Shown here: positions 38,201 to 53,200 of the stretch, one piece after another
How the letters are laid out: the number at the start of each line of letters is the position of its first letter
How positions within the stretch are numbered: position 1 is the first letter of the stretch
From: Bolinopsis microptera
Taxonomy: Eukaryota > Ctenophora > Tentaculata > Lobata > Bolinopsidae
Direction of reading: 5' to 3'
Length of the DNA stretch: 64,000 nt
NCBI RefSeq assembly: GCF_026151205.1
Contig: NC_087073.1
Location: 14,217,837-14,281,836, forward strand
Notes under the pieces: generated by a model
What the model saw: only the letters and a program-made list of their open reading frames with translations
What the model was told of the DNA's origin: nothing
Databases searched by the model: none
Translations under genes and position numbers: made by a program

Positions 38201-41200
38201 CTCCCCTTATTTGTAATTGTATCAGTTGCCTTGTCAAGGACCCCTCTAACAGTTCACCCCTCAGTTACACCGTACTGTCTGAAGGACGAGTTCACCTGTC
38301 CGACCGGGTCTTGTCTTAACAAGGATCAGGTCTGTGACTTTACCAAACAGTGCGGAAATGGAGAAGACGAGGCCCAATGCGGTGAGTGTTGATGAAATGG
38401 GGCCCATAAAAGTTCTATTTGGTGTTTCAATGTCTGCAGCTCTTTTGATAGTATCACCATTATGATAAGTGTTATCATACCATAATAACAATAAACTTTG
38501 TAAATCCTTTAATTATGAAATCTCGTCTACAGGAGCGGGTAGTTTTGACGATGATATGAACGGTTGGCTGCCTGACATGGAGTCAGCAGTAGGAATCTGG
38601 GACCGAACAACTGGTCAGGACGGCTTCACTGACCACACCACCGGAAAAGGAGGTTCCTACATAGAGGTGGAGACAATCAAGCTGAAGCGGCGCGACTTCG
38701 CCTCCCTTGTCTCTCCTAACTTCGCCTCCTCCGACAATGGCTGCAAGATGTCCCTGTACTATGCTATCTGGGGCACGAATACTGTGGGTAACATCACCCT
38801 CCATCTGAAGACAACTAATGGGGACATCTTGCTGTGGAATGTTGCTGGGAACGGAAACTCGGTTAGTTTGACTTTGAGAACACTGCAGAGACACATTTAT
38901 ACAGTTTCTGGTCCACTTCGTAAAATACAATTATAAGGTGAAAGAATAAATAGATTTTATCGCTTATATAGTGCTTTGCCAGATCATAATTGTTCTATTT
39001 ATAGAAGAAGCAGTGGACAAAGGCAGAGATCCTTATCGGAGCAAGAGTTAACTTCAGGTTGGAGCTACGAGGAGAGTCTGGAGGGCCAGTCCTTGGCTTC
39101 CTTGCTGTTGATGACATATCTTACGTTGGCTGTGACCACGGTATAGCTTTCAATGATTTACATTCTTTTTCTGTTCTAGATACATAAATTGGTTTTATAA
39201 TATTGAAATTGAATGTGTATATTGTGTGGTATCTAATATAATTGATCCTCTGACACGATCCTGAGTCCTGACTGTAACCATGCCTAGGACCACCACAGCA
39301 AGCTGTTATAACGGTTAACCCAATGCCGAAGACAGTTTTACTTGGAGATGATGTCACTTTTGCTTGCAAAGCCACTGGTGTGCCAACACCTAACATCATT
39401 TGGCAAAAAGACGGGGTTGACATCGCCATTGGTGGACAGTAAGTTTTTTATGGGGGGTCATTACTCTCGGACAGCAAGTTTTAATTTATTTCAATTCAGC
39501 TGAACTTCGATTAAGAATTATCCACTTGATAATGTACAAATCTCAAGCGAGATGGCTGATGAGAAAGTTTCACTTCGAACTTTTCAGTTACTCACTATCA
39601 CATGATTTCGTTCTGACTGTCACCAACGTGGAGAAGGATACTGCTGGTAACTACAGATGCCTCGCTAAAAACCCTCAGAGTGTTGCTAAGTCTAAGATCG
39701 CCAAACTCACTGTCAATAGTAAGTGTCAATATTCGCTGCAGGGTCACTTTGACTTCATTTTTAAACGGCGGATTAATTATGATAGTCGATTTACAGATCA
39801 ATTTTGATTTGAAGCACGAGTGGGATTTAAAATAAAATTTGCTGTTTTTCATTTTATGTTATGTATTTAATTTTATGATTTCTTCCTCTTAACCTGACCT
39901 TGTTACCCAACTCCTCCTCCTATAGATCCCCCGGGAAGCTGCGACTTCGAGGACGGACTGTGCGACCTCAGAGACGTTGAGAGGGATGATGACTTCAACT
40001 GGATCCGACAGAAGGGTCACACTCCATCCATTCACACCGGACCCGTCGCTGATCATACCCTCAAAACTCAAGAAGGTGAGATTTGTGTGTTTAAACAAGA
40101 TTGAGCAAATGAAACATCTTTTGAAGAAATTTTTGTAAAACACTTACATAACAATCGGAAAATTTTAAGATAATGATACAAAGAATATAAAATCAAATTT
40201 AACAAATCGGTAAATATCAGACAATCAATAAAATAGGACCATTTTAAAAGAAAGAAAAAGCAATCACATCTAACAAGTAATAAGTAATTATCGATTCTTG
40301 TATTCAGTAAACACGGCGTCTTCAGCCTTCATCGCACAGATTTTCCTCTAAACAATCTGCTTACCTTACTCGGGATTATTACGACGGGTTTATTAACGAC
40401 CGGTTAAAATATGGTTCGGGAAAAATATGGCGAAATTGCTCAAAACCCACCACATTTCCCCGGTCGCCATTTTACCGGTGTCCAACCTTTCAATTTTAGA
40501 TTCAAAAATTTTGTCTCAGGTGTAAATTTCCTTATTAGAGATAAGCAAGTTTAGAAATTTTCGCATTGCTAAAACTTGTGAAACAAGTCGAATTATCAAT
40601 AATTGTTGAAAGTAGACAGAAATAATGACTTGTGGTTAATCAAACTAGATGGAAATAATTTTTAACATTAGAAGCGTGACTGATGAAACTGATTCATGAT
40701 ATTGACAGTTTTAATTAATTCAAGTTTTAATTTAACTGTTACTTTAACTTTGAGTCCTATTTCATTATGTAGAGATAGTCAATACCTAAGAAATTAAAAA
40801 TTGGCCTATTTAAATCAACTTTGACAATAAGGATATATGACAAGAATTGGGCAAAAAGGTGAATTTTTTGCAATTTTAGCCAAATGAAGTCGAAAAACCT
40901 ACAACAAGTGTCCCAATAGTCTTCTTTAGTGAGTATAAGACAACGATTAAAATATGAGCACCCATACCCCTTGGGAACCCTAAAAGCTGAGACGGCGGGT
41001 TTATTAACGACCGGTGAAAATGTGGTTCGGGAAAAATATGGCGAAATTACCCTAAACCCGCCACTTTATCCCGGTCATAATAATCCAGAGTAAGGTATTC
41101 AAAAACTTGACTTACTATTTATCACAGTCTTAGTTGAAAATTTACACGCGATCCTTCCAAGTGGGCATCGAGTAAAAATACTTTACTATTGTCTCACTTT

Positions 41201-44200
41201 ACTTGATTTTAATTAAACTATAGATTCCTCTATGTTTACCATTGTCTCCCTTTACTTGATTTGAATTATACTAAAGGTTCCTCTATGTTTAATTGTAGTA
41301 ATATCCGAGTAATAGGATCTATTGACACACGCTCTTCACTCTTTAGTTCTTCAATACGTAACACTCTGCGAATTATAACTTGTTAAATCATCTATTAACA
41401 ACCTTTTTGAATCTGTTAGATTTCAGTATCAAGAGTGGGGGTTCCAAGTTCCACTTTTAGATTTTTATTTTGGAGATGAATAAAGATGAGGCTGGAACCC
41501 CGAACCCCGCCATAATTATAAAAACCTGAGTGCTGCTTCAGAAATAGGTAAGTTGGAATGTTGATATCAGTCTTACCTATCTTCGTGGAACTTCTTTCTT
41601 TGTCTGCTGATCGTCGTCTACCAAGAGTCGCTGTCTCCATTCTCAGGAAGAGCCATATTCTGATTGTCCAGATCCTCATAATAGTGGTCATCTTCTGGAA
41701 CAACCGTGTTGTCTATGTAAAATCCGTCCGGGGCCTTTGATGCCACTTGTGCCTTTGAAGCCAGGTTGCCCTCTAAGTCCTGTTGAAATTGAGACTTCCG
41801 GGGGGATTTTCTTTTACGAGTTTTCGCTGTCTTTTCTTCGTTACTTCCCTGGGAGGTCTTTCTTTTCTTGGTGGTAAAGGTGGTGCTCTCTTCTCACAGG
41901 CGGTTCCCTTAAAGTAGTATTCCTGATTACCGTCTTCATATGCCAGACTGTCGGAGATGCAATTCTTTTCTACCTTTCTTGTCTTCATGTCTACCATCTC
42001 TTGGTTATTCGTTGTAGCACAGTCCGTTTCAGCATTTGTAACTTCAGGACAAGGCTCCTGAGTCTTCTTTACGTCATCTTCTTTGTCACCTTCTTCTGCA
42101 CCAGGTCCCTTCTTTTACTCATCCTTCTTTTGTATACTTGTTTCAGTCTTGGGAGGAGTAGGATAAGGCCTGCTGTGAATAACGCAGCTGCTATGCTTGC
42201 CCCAACTACTAATGGAACGTTACTCGTGCTGCTAATTTTAAGACATTCCTGTATCTTTACAGATCCAGTCGGACTGGATTCGCCGTTAGGACAGGATACG
42301 CAGTCTCCTCCAATCCCGTAGAATCCCTCCTGACAGTCACTCTCTGCAGCGAAGCAATCCGGTGTTCCTTCAAGACTTGTTTCCCCGATCGAACAGACTT
42401 CACAATCTTTGCCCACGCCCCTTTCCCCAACTACACAGCCATATCCCACCCTGGTGATGCTCGTAGTGCCCAGAACTTTAGTCCCATCTTTCACGGTGCA
42501 GGACACTTGGTCTTCATTTTGAAGAGTCAACTTTAGGTTGACAGACGGAGGGTTGGTAGCTCGGTGTCCATTTGCATCTATTATGATTTGTGTGTCGTTA
42601 ACATCATCGCACTGTAGGGTTACTTGATCAAGAGGCCATCCTGTGACTATCCACTCAAATGTTGTGCCTTCTTTTACCTTTCGAATGTAAAAGTTTTCCG
42701 AAGGAGATTCTTCAAGTTTTACCTCCCACGAATATCTGAGTTCGTGGGTCTTTTTCACTGAGCCTCCGAAATTCTTATTGTAGATAGAACATGTCCACTC
42801 ACCAATATCATCTACTGTGAAACTCCTGATATCTATATCTGAGGTGATCTTATGATCCCGCTCATCAGATACATAGGAGTGTGAGCTAGGTTTTATCTCT
42901 CCGTCTTTTATCCAGCTGGCAGCAAGGAATGGAGCTCCAGTAGCTGAGCAAGTGAGAGTGTAGGGTTCACCTAACTTAGCTTCTTTTACTGTAGAGAGTT
43001 CGTCTTCGCACAGTCTAGGGGTGTCATCTGGGCAGATAGAGATGTACTTGTAGACCGCAGCATTTTTAGAACTGCGTAACGTTATCGACGTGACATCACG
43101 AACTCGCGCATTATTGCTTTGAAATGTTTTCCAAGTGTCCTCAGAACCGTAATTGTAGTCGAATGAATTCTTCGATCTAGAATCACCTACTATAATCACG
43201 TAATTGTTTGGGTTTTGATCTGTTATTTGGAAATAGTCACTTGTTTCGGAGATCTCAAGATCTTTGCGTCCGTAATAAATCCCTGAGTAACGTCCCCGCA
43301 CTTCCATGTCTGAATCACTGAAGGCAAGCCTAAGTGGATAATCCTTACCAGTACTAAAGTCTAAGACATAGTCCATGCGATCACCCTGTCTAACAAATTC
43401 AGCAGTCACAATGCCAGGGCCTAATGTTCCAGACTCCACGTCAGCTCTGAAGTGCAGATCATTATAATCCGCCCAGTGCGAATTGTTGTACACGAATGTG
43501 CAGATGTTAGGGCAAGTCTCCTTTGAGAGCCCCGAGGTAACTAGTACGAGGAGCAACACGAGAAACATCGGCAGTCAGAAAGTGCTTGCTCTGTGCGAGT
43601 AGCTGCTCCTTTATCACACAGCTACAAATGTGCACGATATGTGGTCCTTGCCATGAAACTCAGAACCTGGATACTCCACATTCGTTCATTCTGATCATGT
43701 GATATGGAGGGTGGATTTCTACTTTAGCTTTGTATTGCATTTCGCATTCCACCGCCTTCTGTCCTTTATTGTAGCTACTTAAGGTTAACATTAACCTAGT
43801 TTATCTATTACTCTCATTATTGTAAATGCAGTAACCTCTCCGAAATTCAAAACCCAGAATATCGATGATCATGATATTGAGCATACTCGATTCATTCTAA
43901 TATAGCCAATTATTGCACAGGAATTAGGAAACAGTCACGACTAGCACTGGCAGGCCGGAAGCCAAATTGCTAACTCAAAAACAACGTTCAGCCTTCAAAT
44001 AAATAAATGATAGAGCAAATAAATTGCGCGCCTCGCACAAATTAAAAGCCTTATAAAGGCTATATTCCATACTAACTAATCAGAAACTTATTAACATCTC
44101 AAAATGCTGTTTTGCAAGTTCTCAAATAGTCTCCACTAACCCATCTCCCACTCAGGTCACTACATGTACATAGAGTCGTCAGCCCCCCGGTCCCAGGGCG

Positions 44201-47200
44201 AGATAGCAATCCTGCAAACCAGCTGGATGGTGCTGAACGAGGACAAGTGTAACATCAGCTTCTGGTACCACATGGTCGGGGACCACGTGGGCAATCTCGA
44301 GGTACGATCTGTTCGTTTAACACTACTCCCCCTCCTTTCTGTCCGTCCTCCCTCCCCCGCCTCCTAGCCCCTCCTCCTCCAGTACTCCTCCTTACATCTC
44401 CCTCTCCCCCGCCTCCTAGCCCCTCCTCCCCCTCCTCCCCTTATACATATCCTCCCCTTATATCACCTCCCTTTACAATTTACATCTCCTCCTCCCTCCT
44501 TCAAGCATGAAGAAACATATCTTAATTTATATATAAGAATGTAATTGAATGGTGAGTAGGGGTTCCACCATCTAACGGGTTACCTTTATGTTTAAGTACA
44601 GTATTATTTTACAGCTGACCAAGCGAACGTACGTGTACGACAACATAAGAAAAGAATCGCTATGGAAACTGTCAGGTAGTCAGGGTGATGTGTGGATCCA
44701 GGCGAATAAACACGTGGGAGCCTCTCCCATAGTGCAGTTCCAGTTTATTGGAGAAATTGGCCAGGGCTATCAAGGAGACATTGCTATCGACGATATGGTG
44801 TTCCTCAACTGTCAAGGTATCGATATTGCAGATTACAATCTTGGTTACGATTTATGTACAACCTATAAATGTTTAGGGAATAGTCTATCAATATTCAATA
44901 AATATATAATAATCTGGTTTTCGTACAGGTTTTTTCACAATAAATCCTCCCCCTCATAAATGTTTTCTCTATTCAGCGGAAAAGTTGTGTCGCACGGACC
45001 AGTTCTCATGTGCAGTGCCCCAGTGCACCTACTACACCCACGTGTGCGACTTTAGGGACGACTGTATGGACGGCAGTGACGAGCATATCTGTGGCGAGTG
45101 TGACTTTGAGGTGAGTTTGATAGGATAAGTGTTTTAAACAGATTTCTTTAGAGGATGATAATGGCTAAACAGACTGGCTAGGAACTACATTCTGAGTCCA
45201 AAGTAGAACAGTTTTGGTTTGATCGCAACTAAAAATTCCTAAATCCCAACAGGATTCAATCTGTGGTTGGGTACAGGATAAGAAGGATAACTTTGAGTGG
45301 ACGAGGTGGCGAGGAATTACACCCAGTATGTTCACTGGTCCTGATCACGATCATACAACGGGAGACTCTACTGGTAAAACACGACAGCTTATCAGTTTCA
45401 CTTGTCTTCTTAGGCAGTAACATCGGATAGGCACAATTTAAATATGCAAATATTAAGATTTGGAATACAGTTTAGACACTGTTTCTTGCGGACTTAACCT
45501 CAAACCACCCACAGGACACTACTTCTACATAGAATCATCTGATCCAAGAGTAGAAGGTGACGTGGCTAACATCTACTCCAACACTTACCGTCACTCTTCG
45601 CACACCTGCAAACTACAGCTCTGGTATAGCATGAACGGCGCTAACATGGGCAGCCTCGATGTTTACCTCGTCACTGATGCTTCTGATGATACAAAGAGAG
45701 TGGAAAACTTGAAGTGGCACAAAAATGGAGATGCTGTAAGTAGCAGAAGTTTAAAAATTCCTTTCTCTGTGATAAGGATCTTCTGATTGTCATTATTATT
45801 ATCAAAATCCGCGCTAAGAAACGTTCATCACTAATCATGCGAACAATTATTTGTATCATCTCCTTACAGCTTTAAATATTAAAGCTGGCCAATATTTGTG
45901 TTTTTATTACTATGAATCCAGGGAACTGACTGGCAACAAGCCACTGTGGATATCGGAGAGCACAAAGACTTCCAGATCAAAATCAGCGCTACTGTTGGAA
46001 AAGATCACCAGTCGGATATTGCTATTGATGACATCCACTTTGCTAACTGCACTGTTGGTAGGTCCCTTTCACGCACATCTACTCATTAAACAAAACGGTT
46101 GATTTATTAAACTCGTTCGTCCCCCGTACTTAAAGTACTACTTTTAACCCCTTCAAAACGTTCTCTACTCACAGTTTACAACTACACGAACCCTGGAGAA
46201 TGCTCATTCGAAGACGGACTGTGTGGGTACCACAACAGTCCTGAGGACGACCACTTTGAGTGGGACCGACAGAACGGTACAACTGCCAGCATATCTACCG
46301 GCCCAGCTAACGACCACACTCTTAACAACAACTTAGGATATTACATGTTCATCGAGGCTTCCATTCCAAGAGTCCAAGGTAAAATTCTATTTTATATTTA
46401 CTCTAATAGAAAAAGCCTGCGGGAATACCTGATCGTTTCTTAGACTGTTAACCTCCGCCCATTAGAAAGCTCGACAGTAACTAATGTTCCACAATGTAAA
46501 TAACTGAAATATCTGTGTCAGGTGACACGGCGATATTCTCATCTCCATGGCTGATAACAAAAGACTGGTACGACTACAACTGTAACCTGACCTTCTGGTA
46601 CCACATGAAGGGGGCCCACATAGGACAGCTGGATGTAAAGGAGACCAGTACTGGGTACTGGAACCAGGGTGACCGGGTCATCTGGACTCGCAACAGCAGC
46701 GTGGTGAGTGTCCTCCGAGTCTGGGTTTTAGCAATGGTGTTATTACTGCCTCTTTAACTTGATTCCGCACAACAATATCCGAAACACTTTCTCTGACCCC
46801 TTCATCTTAGGATAACACGTGGTCGTTTGCTACAGCCACCATCTGGGACATCTACACTCCTGGTAAATTCCACTTTGTGGGTGTCCGCGGTGACAATTAC
46901 CAGGGAGACATTGCTATTGACGACATTGCTTTTAACGAGTGTCCTAGTGTGGAGGCCCTGTGTACGGAGGAGGAGTTTGGGTGTGACAAGACACCTCAGT
47001 GTGTCCACTCTGAACAGGTCAGTACTGAATCTGGCTTATACAAAAAGAAAATGAATCCTTCGCATGCTTTGATAACCCTTTTCCCTTTCACAAATTTTGG
47101 CACCTCATAGAAGAATCAGAGAATGATAACAATAAAAACGTTACCCTCTCTTCAGAAATGTGATTTCATGGTGGACTGTTCTGACTCCTCTGATGAGAGC

Positions 47201-50200
47201 TACTGTGGTAGTTGCACGTTTGAGGGTAGTCTCTGTGGACTCTGGAACTCTCCTGATGATCATTTCGATTGGACCAGATACAGAGGCCAGACACCGTCTG
47301 TTAACACTGGACCCGGCACTGACCACACTTACGGAAACTCTACTGGTCAGTTTTATTGGGTGTTATTATCTAGTTGGGATCTTTGTTGTCTAATCGAGTC
47401 TAAATTTGTTTCTGATCATTAAGTTGTGCTTTTTGTTAGTTTCCTTTTTGTTAGTTAATGAATGTAAAACGGAAGCGTGTTTGCAACTAAATATTCCCCT
47501 AACTAAATATTCCCCTCAGGACACTACATGTATATCGAGGTGACAGGACAAGCTCTGGGTGACATGGCTGTCCTCAACACCCCTGTCTTCAGGAAATCAT
47601 CACGTGATTGCTCCTTCGAGTTCTGGTACCACATGAGAGGTAAGGTGTTGATGGAAGGCTGTTTTCAACTTTCGACTTTTCCTTGCACTCGATATTTGTT
47701 GCGTAAAAAGTGACATCCAAGGATTTACGAATCTAAATTATATTTATTTTACTATCACAGATTTAGCCGGCCAACTTGTACAGAAACCACTAATCACAAT
47801 CTCTATCACTTAACTGAAGATTTTCTGCTAAATTATGTTTCTTTCAGGGACCGCTATCGGCCAGTTGGAACTAAACATGACCTCTACATTCAATGGCACG
47901 AACACAACGCAACTCCTCATGCTCGACAAAGCAACTCCTGATACTTGGCAAAAAGCATCTGTGAGTTTCAATTCCTGTTTTAACTTGCTAATGTTCGGGC
48001 TTTAAGTTAATAATAAACATCCGAATCAGTACTTTCTTTTTTAACAACAATAAACTGAATATTGACGTTGATTAACCTCAGGTGAAAGTTGGCTACCAAG
48101 AGCAGTTCTGGCTCAGTTTTGTTGGAATTGTTGGAAACAACTTCCAGGGAGATATCGCTTTAGATGATCTCAAGTTCCTTAACTGCAGAGTCGGTAAGTA
48201 CTTAATCTCAAGCTATTTTAATTGTTTAGGTAAGTTCTATTGGGAATTAGAAAAAAATGAAAGTAGCTAATTTTCACTTAATAACTAAGTTTAAGAGCGA
48301 AGTAATGAACCTAATCCGTCCAGATATTGGCGACGATCCAGCCTCCTGTGACTTTGAGACAAGCAAGTGCGGCTATGTGGACTCTACTGACAACACCAGT
48401 TTCACCTGGACTCGGCACCAAGGACCAACTTACTCCTTCAACACTGGACCAAGTGTGGACCACACCACTGGAACTGACAAGGGTTCGTCACCTCCCCATC
48501 CTCTACTTTTTACCATGATATATTTAACAGGATCGCTAGAGAGGAATCTCCTTAATTCTGTTTGAAACTAAGAGCTGTGCCTACATAAATCCCGCAAGAG
48601 CAGTTAAGAGCCACGGGTCAACTTAACATCCCTCCCTGCAGGGTACTACATGTACATAGAGACCTCTGACCCCCGAGTGGAGGGCGACAAAGCAGAGCTG
48701 ATGAGCACGTGGTTTAACGTGACGGGAGCGGATTGTACTGTGAGGTTCTATACTCACATGACCGGGCAGGGAATTGGGGAACTGAATGTCTACACTACAA
48801 CTGAGGACGGAACTAAGACTAAACAACTCGGTCTTACTGACCGTGAGTTTATACTGGATTGAAACTAGTTGTTATTTTAGAGCAACATGTTATTTTTGGT
48901 AAATGAGTGTGGATCAGAAAAAGCTTGGTAGCAACTATTTACTATTATGTGACATTTATTTAATTAAAATCTATTGAATCACAAATCTTACTGAGTTGTT
49001 CCTCAGCCACAAGCACGGACACATGGAAAGCCCAGACAGTGAAACTAGGCGCTATATCCGGCAAGTTCAGACTTTCCTTCGAGGGAGTCAGGGGAGCAAG
49101 TTACGACGGAGATGTGGCTATAGATGATATACACTTTGAGAAGTGTGGGTCTGTCACTCCGTACTGCTCCTCCGATCAGTTCACCTGCAACACACCTGAG
49201 TGTATCCCTCTTAAATACCAGTGTAACTTCTACGACGATTGCAAAGATAAATCTGATGAGGTATAGTGAAGAAATTATTAATCACAAAACAAAAACCAAG
49301 ATTTATAGCAATTCGAGCGCAGATTATTTATCGAATCCTCTTACTTATCTCTTAATTAATAAAACTACATTTAACCTCCCCTCGCCCAGTTAACGAACTC
49401 TTATCCGTCAGTTACTGTGTGGAACGTGTGACTTTGAGTCAGGTATCTGTGGCTGGAGAGAGGACGAGGCTGCTCACTTCGAGTGGGTCCGACACCAGGG
49501 CTCTACTCTTTCTTGGGAAACTGGACCCATCTCCGATCATACCACCGGCAACGCTGGCGGTTAGGAAACAGTTTCTTCTTTAACATTTTGTTATGTTCTA
49601 AACGAATTAAATAGGCTCCTAGAAATCTGAATTTCCTAATTGTTTGCAAATAAACTTACCGTCACAATTTGCAGGACACTACATCTACGTAGAAGCGTCA
49701 ACACAAGGAAAAGGAGACCACGCTCGACTCATGTCCCCAGAGTTCCCCAGTTCAGGACCCCAGTGCCAGATGCAGTTCTGGTATCACATGTACGGTGCAG
49801 ATGTTGGAACTTTCAGGGTCCTCCTCAACAACAAGACTCTGGTGAGCTCATTTATCTGTCGATTCTGACAGTATGAACTTTCTCATGTACCATGGTGTTA
49901 ATCATAGCCATTTTTCTATTCACTGTTACTAACACGCAATCATTCCAGCTGTGGAACCTTACTGGCGATCAAGGAAACCAGTGGACACTAGGAAAAGTAG
50001 ATGTTGGTCTTCAAGGAGACTTCTTCCTCGTTATGGAAGCGGAAATGAAGGAAGGATTCCAGGGTGACATTGCTATAGATGATATCTCTTTCGTGAACTG
50101 TGACATCGGTAAGAAAACGATCATTTGAATTGACATACTCACTTTAATGCTGTAAAGTAAAACTAAAGGGCGGTTCTTCTCCCCGTGAAATCTTTCAAAT

Positions 50201-53200
50201 AAATTATAAACCAATCTCAGGGGCGGACGGAGAATACAACGGACCGTCTGACATAACATTCGAGGACATGTACAGAGTGTTCTCACATCTGTCCCAGTAC
50301 GAGCACCAAGATGACACCTACTGGGTGATAGGACAAGGGAAGTGGGACTGGTACAGCAACAAACCTCAAGCTGATCACACTTACAAGAACACATCAGGTA
50401 AGCTGATCACACTTGTGGAAACATGTTAGGTCGGGACCGGTTAAGTAGGTTTTGAAATAAGGGAATTTTAAGGGATCGTGAGAACTGTCAGCCGATGTAG
50501 TTAGAGCGTCTCACTGACTGTTGACTATTTGAAAATATTTTGATCGGTTTAATTCTTGAAGTCTAACACAAAACTCCTTACAGGACACTTCTACGAAGTT
50601 CTGCACACACCACTACCTAACGATTACTACCACGAACCTGAACCAAGTACTCTATACCTACCCTGGATGAAGACACTCAGCAGACACTGCTCCATGAGAT
50701 TCTACTACTTCTTAAACGGCTGGAACTCTGGCGACCTCGAGTAAGTAGCCCTTGGCAGCCCTCCCTTGTTTCAGTTAGATATTTTTGTAATTGTCCTTGA
50801 TTCTGGTTTAACAGCATGTATATTGTATAATGTATATGAAAATATCGTAAACTACACCAATCACCCTCGCAGGATCGGTACCCTAGACAGTCTAAGCGCG
50901 GATGCTGTGTACACGATGAAGATCAGTGGAGCACAGGGCAGTTCGTGGCAAGAAGGCGAGATCCACATCGGGGAACGAGGACTGTTCAGACCAGTTTTCA
51001 TGGCGACCACTGGTACCGGATCCTCTGCTTACAGCAGTATTGCTGTCGATGATATCTCCTTCCTAACCTGTCCGGGTATGTAGTCAGTGAACACTGCTAT
51101 CTTTTTATCTGTAAGGTTAGGTGGTGTATTGGGATACCAAACTACTGTTTTTGAGATATGTGTCCACAACCATACCTCCTCCTGATATCTCCACTATATT
51201 TCTTTTCTCTGAGACTTGTATCCTGACCACCCTCCCTCAGTTGAGCTGCTGTGCAGTGAGCGAGAGGCAGACTGGAACTGTGGGGTCCCCCAGTGTATCA
51301 ACAGGAAGCGAGTCTGTGACTTCAGACAGGATTGTACTGATCAGTCTGACGAGGCTAACTGTGGAGACTGTGACTTCCAGCATGGCATATGCGGGTAAGT
51401 GTTCACTTGAATATTGCCTTCAATCTGCATCTGTGGTAGGGCCATAAACTTCTTGCGGATAAGCAAAAGGGACCTTTGCTTTTTACTCTTGCTCTCTTAT
51501 GAACAGCTTGACTGTTTTTCAGGTGGTCGAATGAGCCAGATTCTGACAAGGATGATTTTGATTGGACACGACATGCTGGATCAACATACTCAACCGGAAC
51601 TGGACCTTCTGCTGATCATACTTACGGCAATAGCTCAGGTAAATATTCTGAACCTACATTTGCGAAATTTCAACTATCTAATTACTCCAGTAGCAGGCAG
51701 GGGTTGAGTGTGCACTTCGCTGCATAGAGTTTTTTGCTACTGAATCGGGTTAAATAGGTCATTGGTAACTCAAATCACCGAGGGGCAAATTTTGTATCGC
51801 TAGTCCCAGTCCTACAGGGCGAAATTTCTAAATTGCCCTCAGTCGCAAATTTGGGATTTTTGTATCTCGGCTTCTAAAAGACTTAGAGACTTGAATATTG
51901 GCTTAAAATAACCGCAATAGCCTTATTTATATACAAGTTATGAAGCAATATAAGGTCTCAAGTGCATGGTTTTAAAGATATTCACGAAAAACTGTTTTTT
52001 GGCTCATCGCAGCCTGAATTACCGGATTATTTTTGTATCTCGAACTATAAATGTCGTAGAAACTTCTGTGATACTGCAAAATATTCGCAATGAGCACATT
52101 TATATAAGACTTATGAATCATTATATGCTCTAAAATGCTTATTTGTAGAGATATTAGCAAAAATCGGTAATTTTTGCTACACCAATACAAATTTGGTAAT
52201 TCGTTTTGTCTTTTTGTTGCAAATTTTCACGTTGCAATTTTCAAGATGCGGTTTGTGGCTATCGATAGGGCTTTATATGCTATTGTATGGTTTTGATACA
52301 ATCCTTCAGCACCTGACATAGGCAATAGGGGTCACAAACCCTGAAATGTCAGGAACTGGGTGCAGTGGCCGAGATAAATATTTGATAATTACTTGAACTC
52401 TTGACTCACATACATCTTTTGAACGTTGAGTAAAACTTCCGATCCATTTGAAGCTCAGGTGATGTGCCCCAGAACCTCACGCCTGAGTGACAGTGGGCCT
52501 TATCGATCATGAGCCGCAAATCACAATGACTTTGGGCCTCAGATACAAGGGCATTCGTACTCTTGGGTTAAATTGGCTCTTCGTTAGTATCATCAATCAG
52601 GTTTATAACTTCTATAGAAGTTAGATATAGATATATCTATTTCATACCAGATGATATAGATATTATCTGCCTGTTCAGTGTCCACCTGTCTCTTTGAGAT
52701 TCATTATTACTTCAAGTTCAGTCATTTCGCTTCTGTTCAACTGTAGGTGTAATGAGGGACTTCAGTCCAGCAATATCTCTAGATTTAGCAATATCTGGTT
52801 TCGCTACTTTTAAGGTAAAGGTGTTCAGCAAGCAAGTTTGTAAGTTTTCAGTCCTACTGCCCCAAAATATTGGCCCCCAGAGCACTGGTTATGCTGGAGT
52901 ACAGAACTGGTAATGCACATGGTAATGCTGATTTTTTGCTTAACATAGCTCTTTTTTAAGTTCCTTTTTCAGCAGTCTTCCCTATCATACTGGCCTTGAT
53001 CTCTAAATTTAATCTTGAACCTGGGCTCTACAGGTTATCGAATGTCCATCTCAGCATTTACAACTAACATTGAGTCATAAATTAGAATTATGTGGGGCAC
53101 AGAGTCACTGAGGCCGAGGGACAGGTATCGTTGGGCCCGAAGTTCTGGGACCCAAAGTTGCAGGTGCCAGAGGTCCTGGGGCTGACATGGACAATAATTG

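Noticed and set aside
41416-41703. 95-codon minus-strand frame near the end of the receptor gene
   Set aside because: It runs in a different frame from the tail that ends at 41618 and has no recognisable content.
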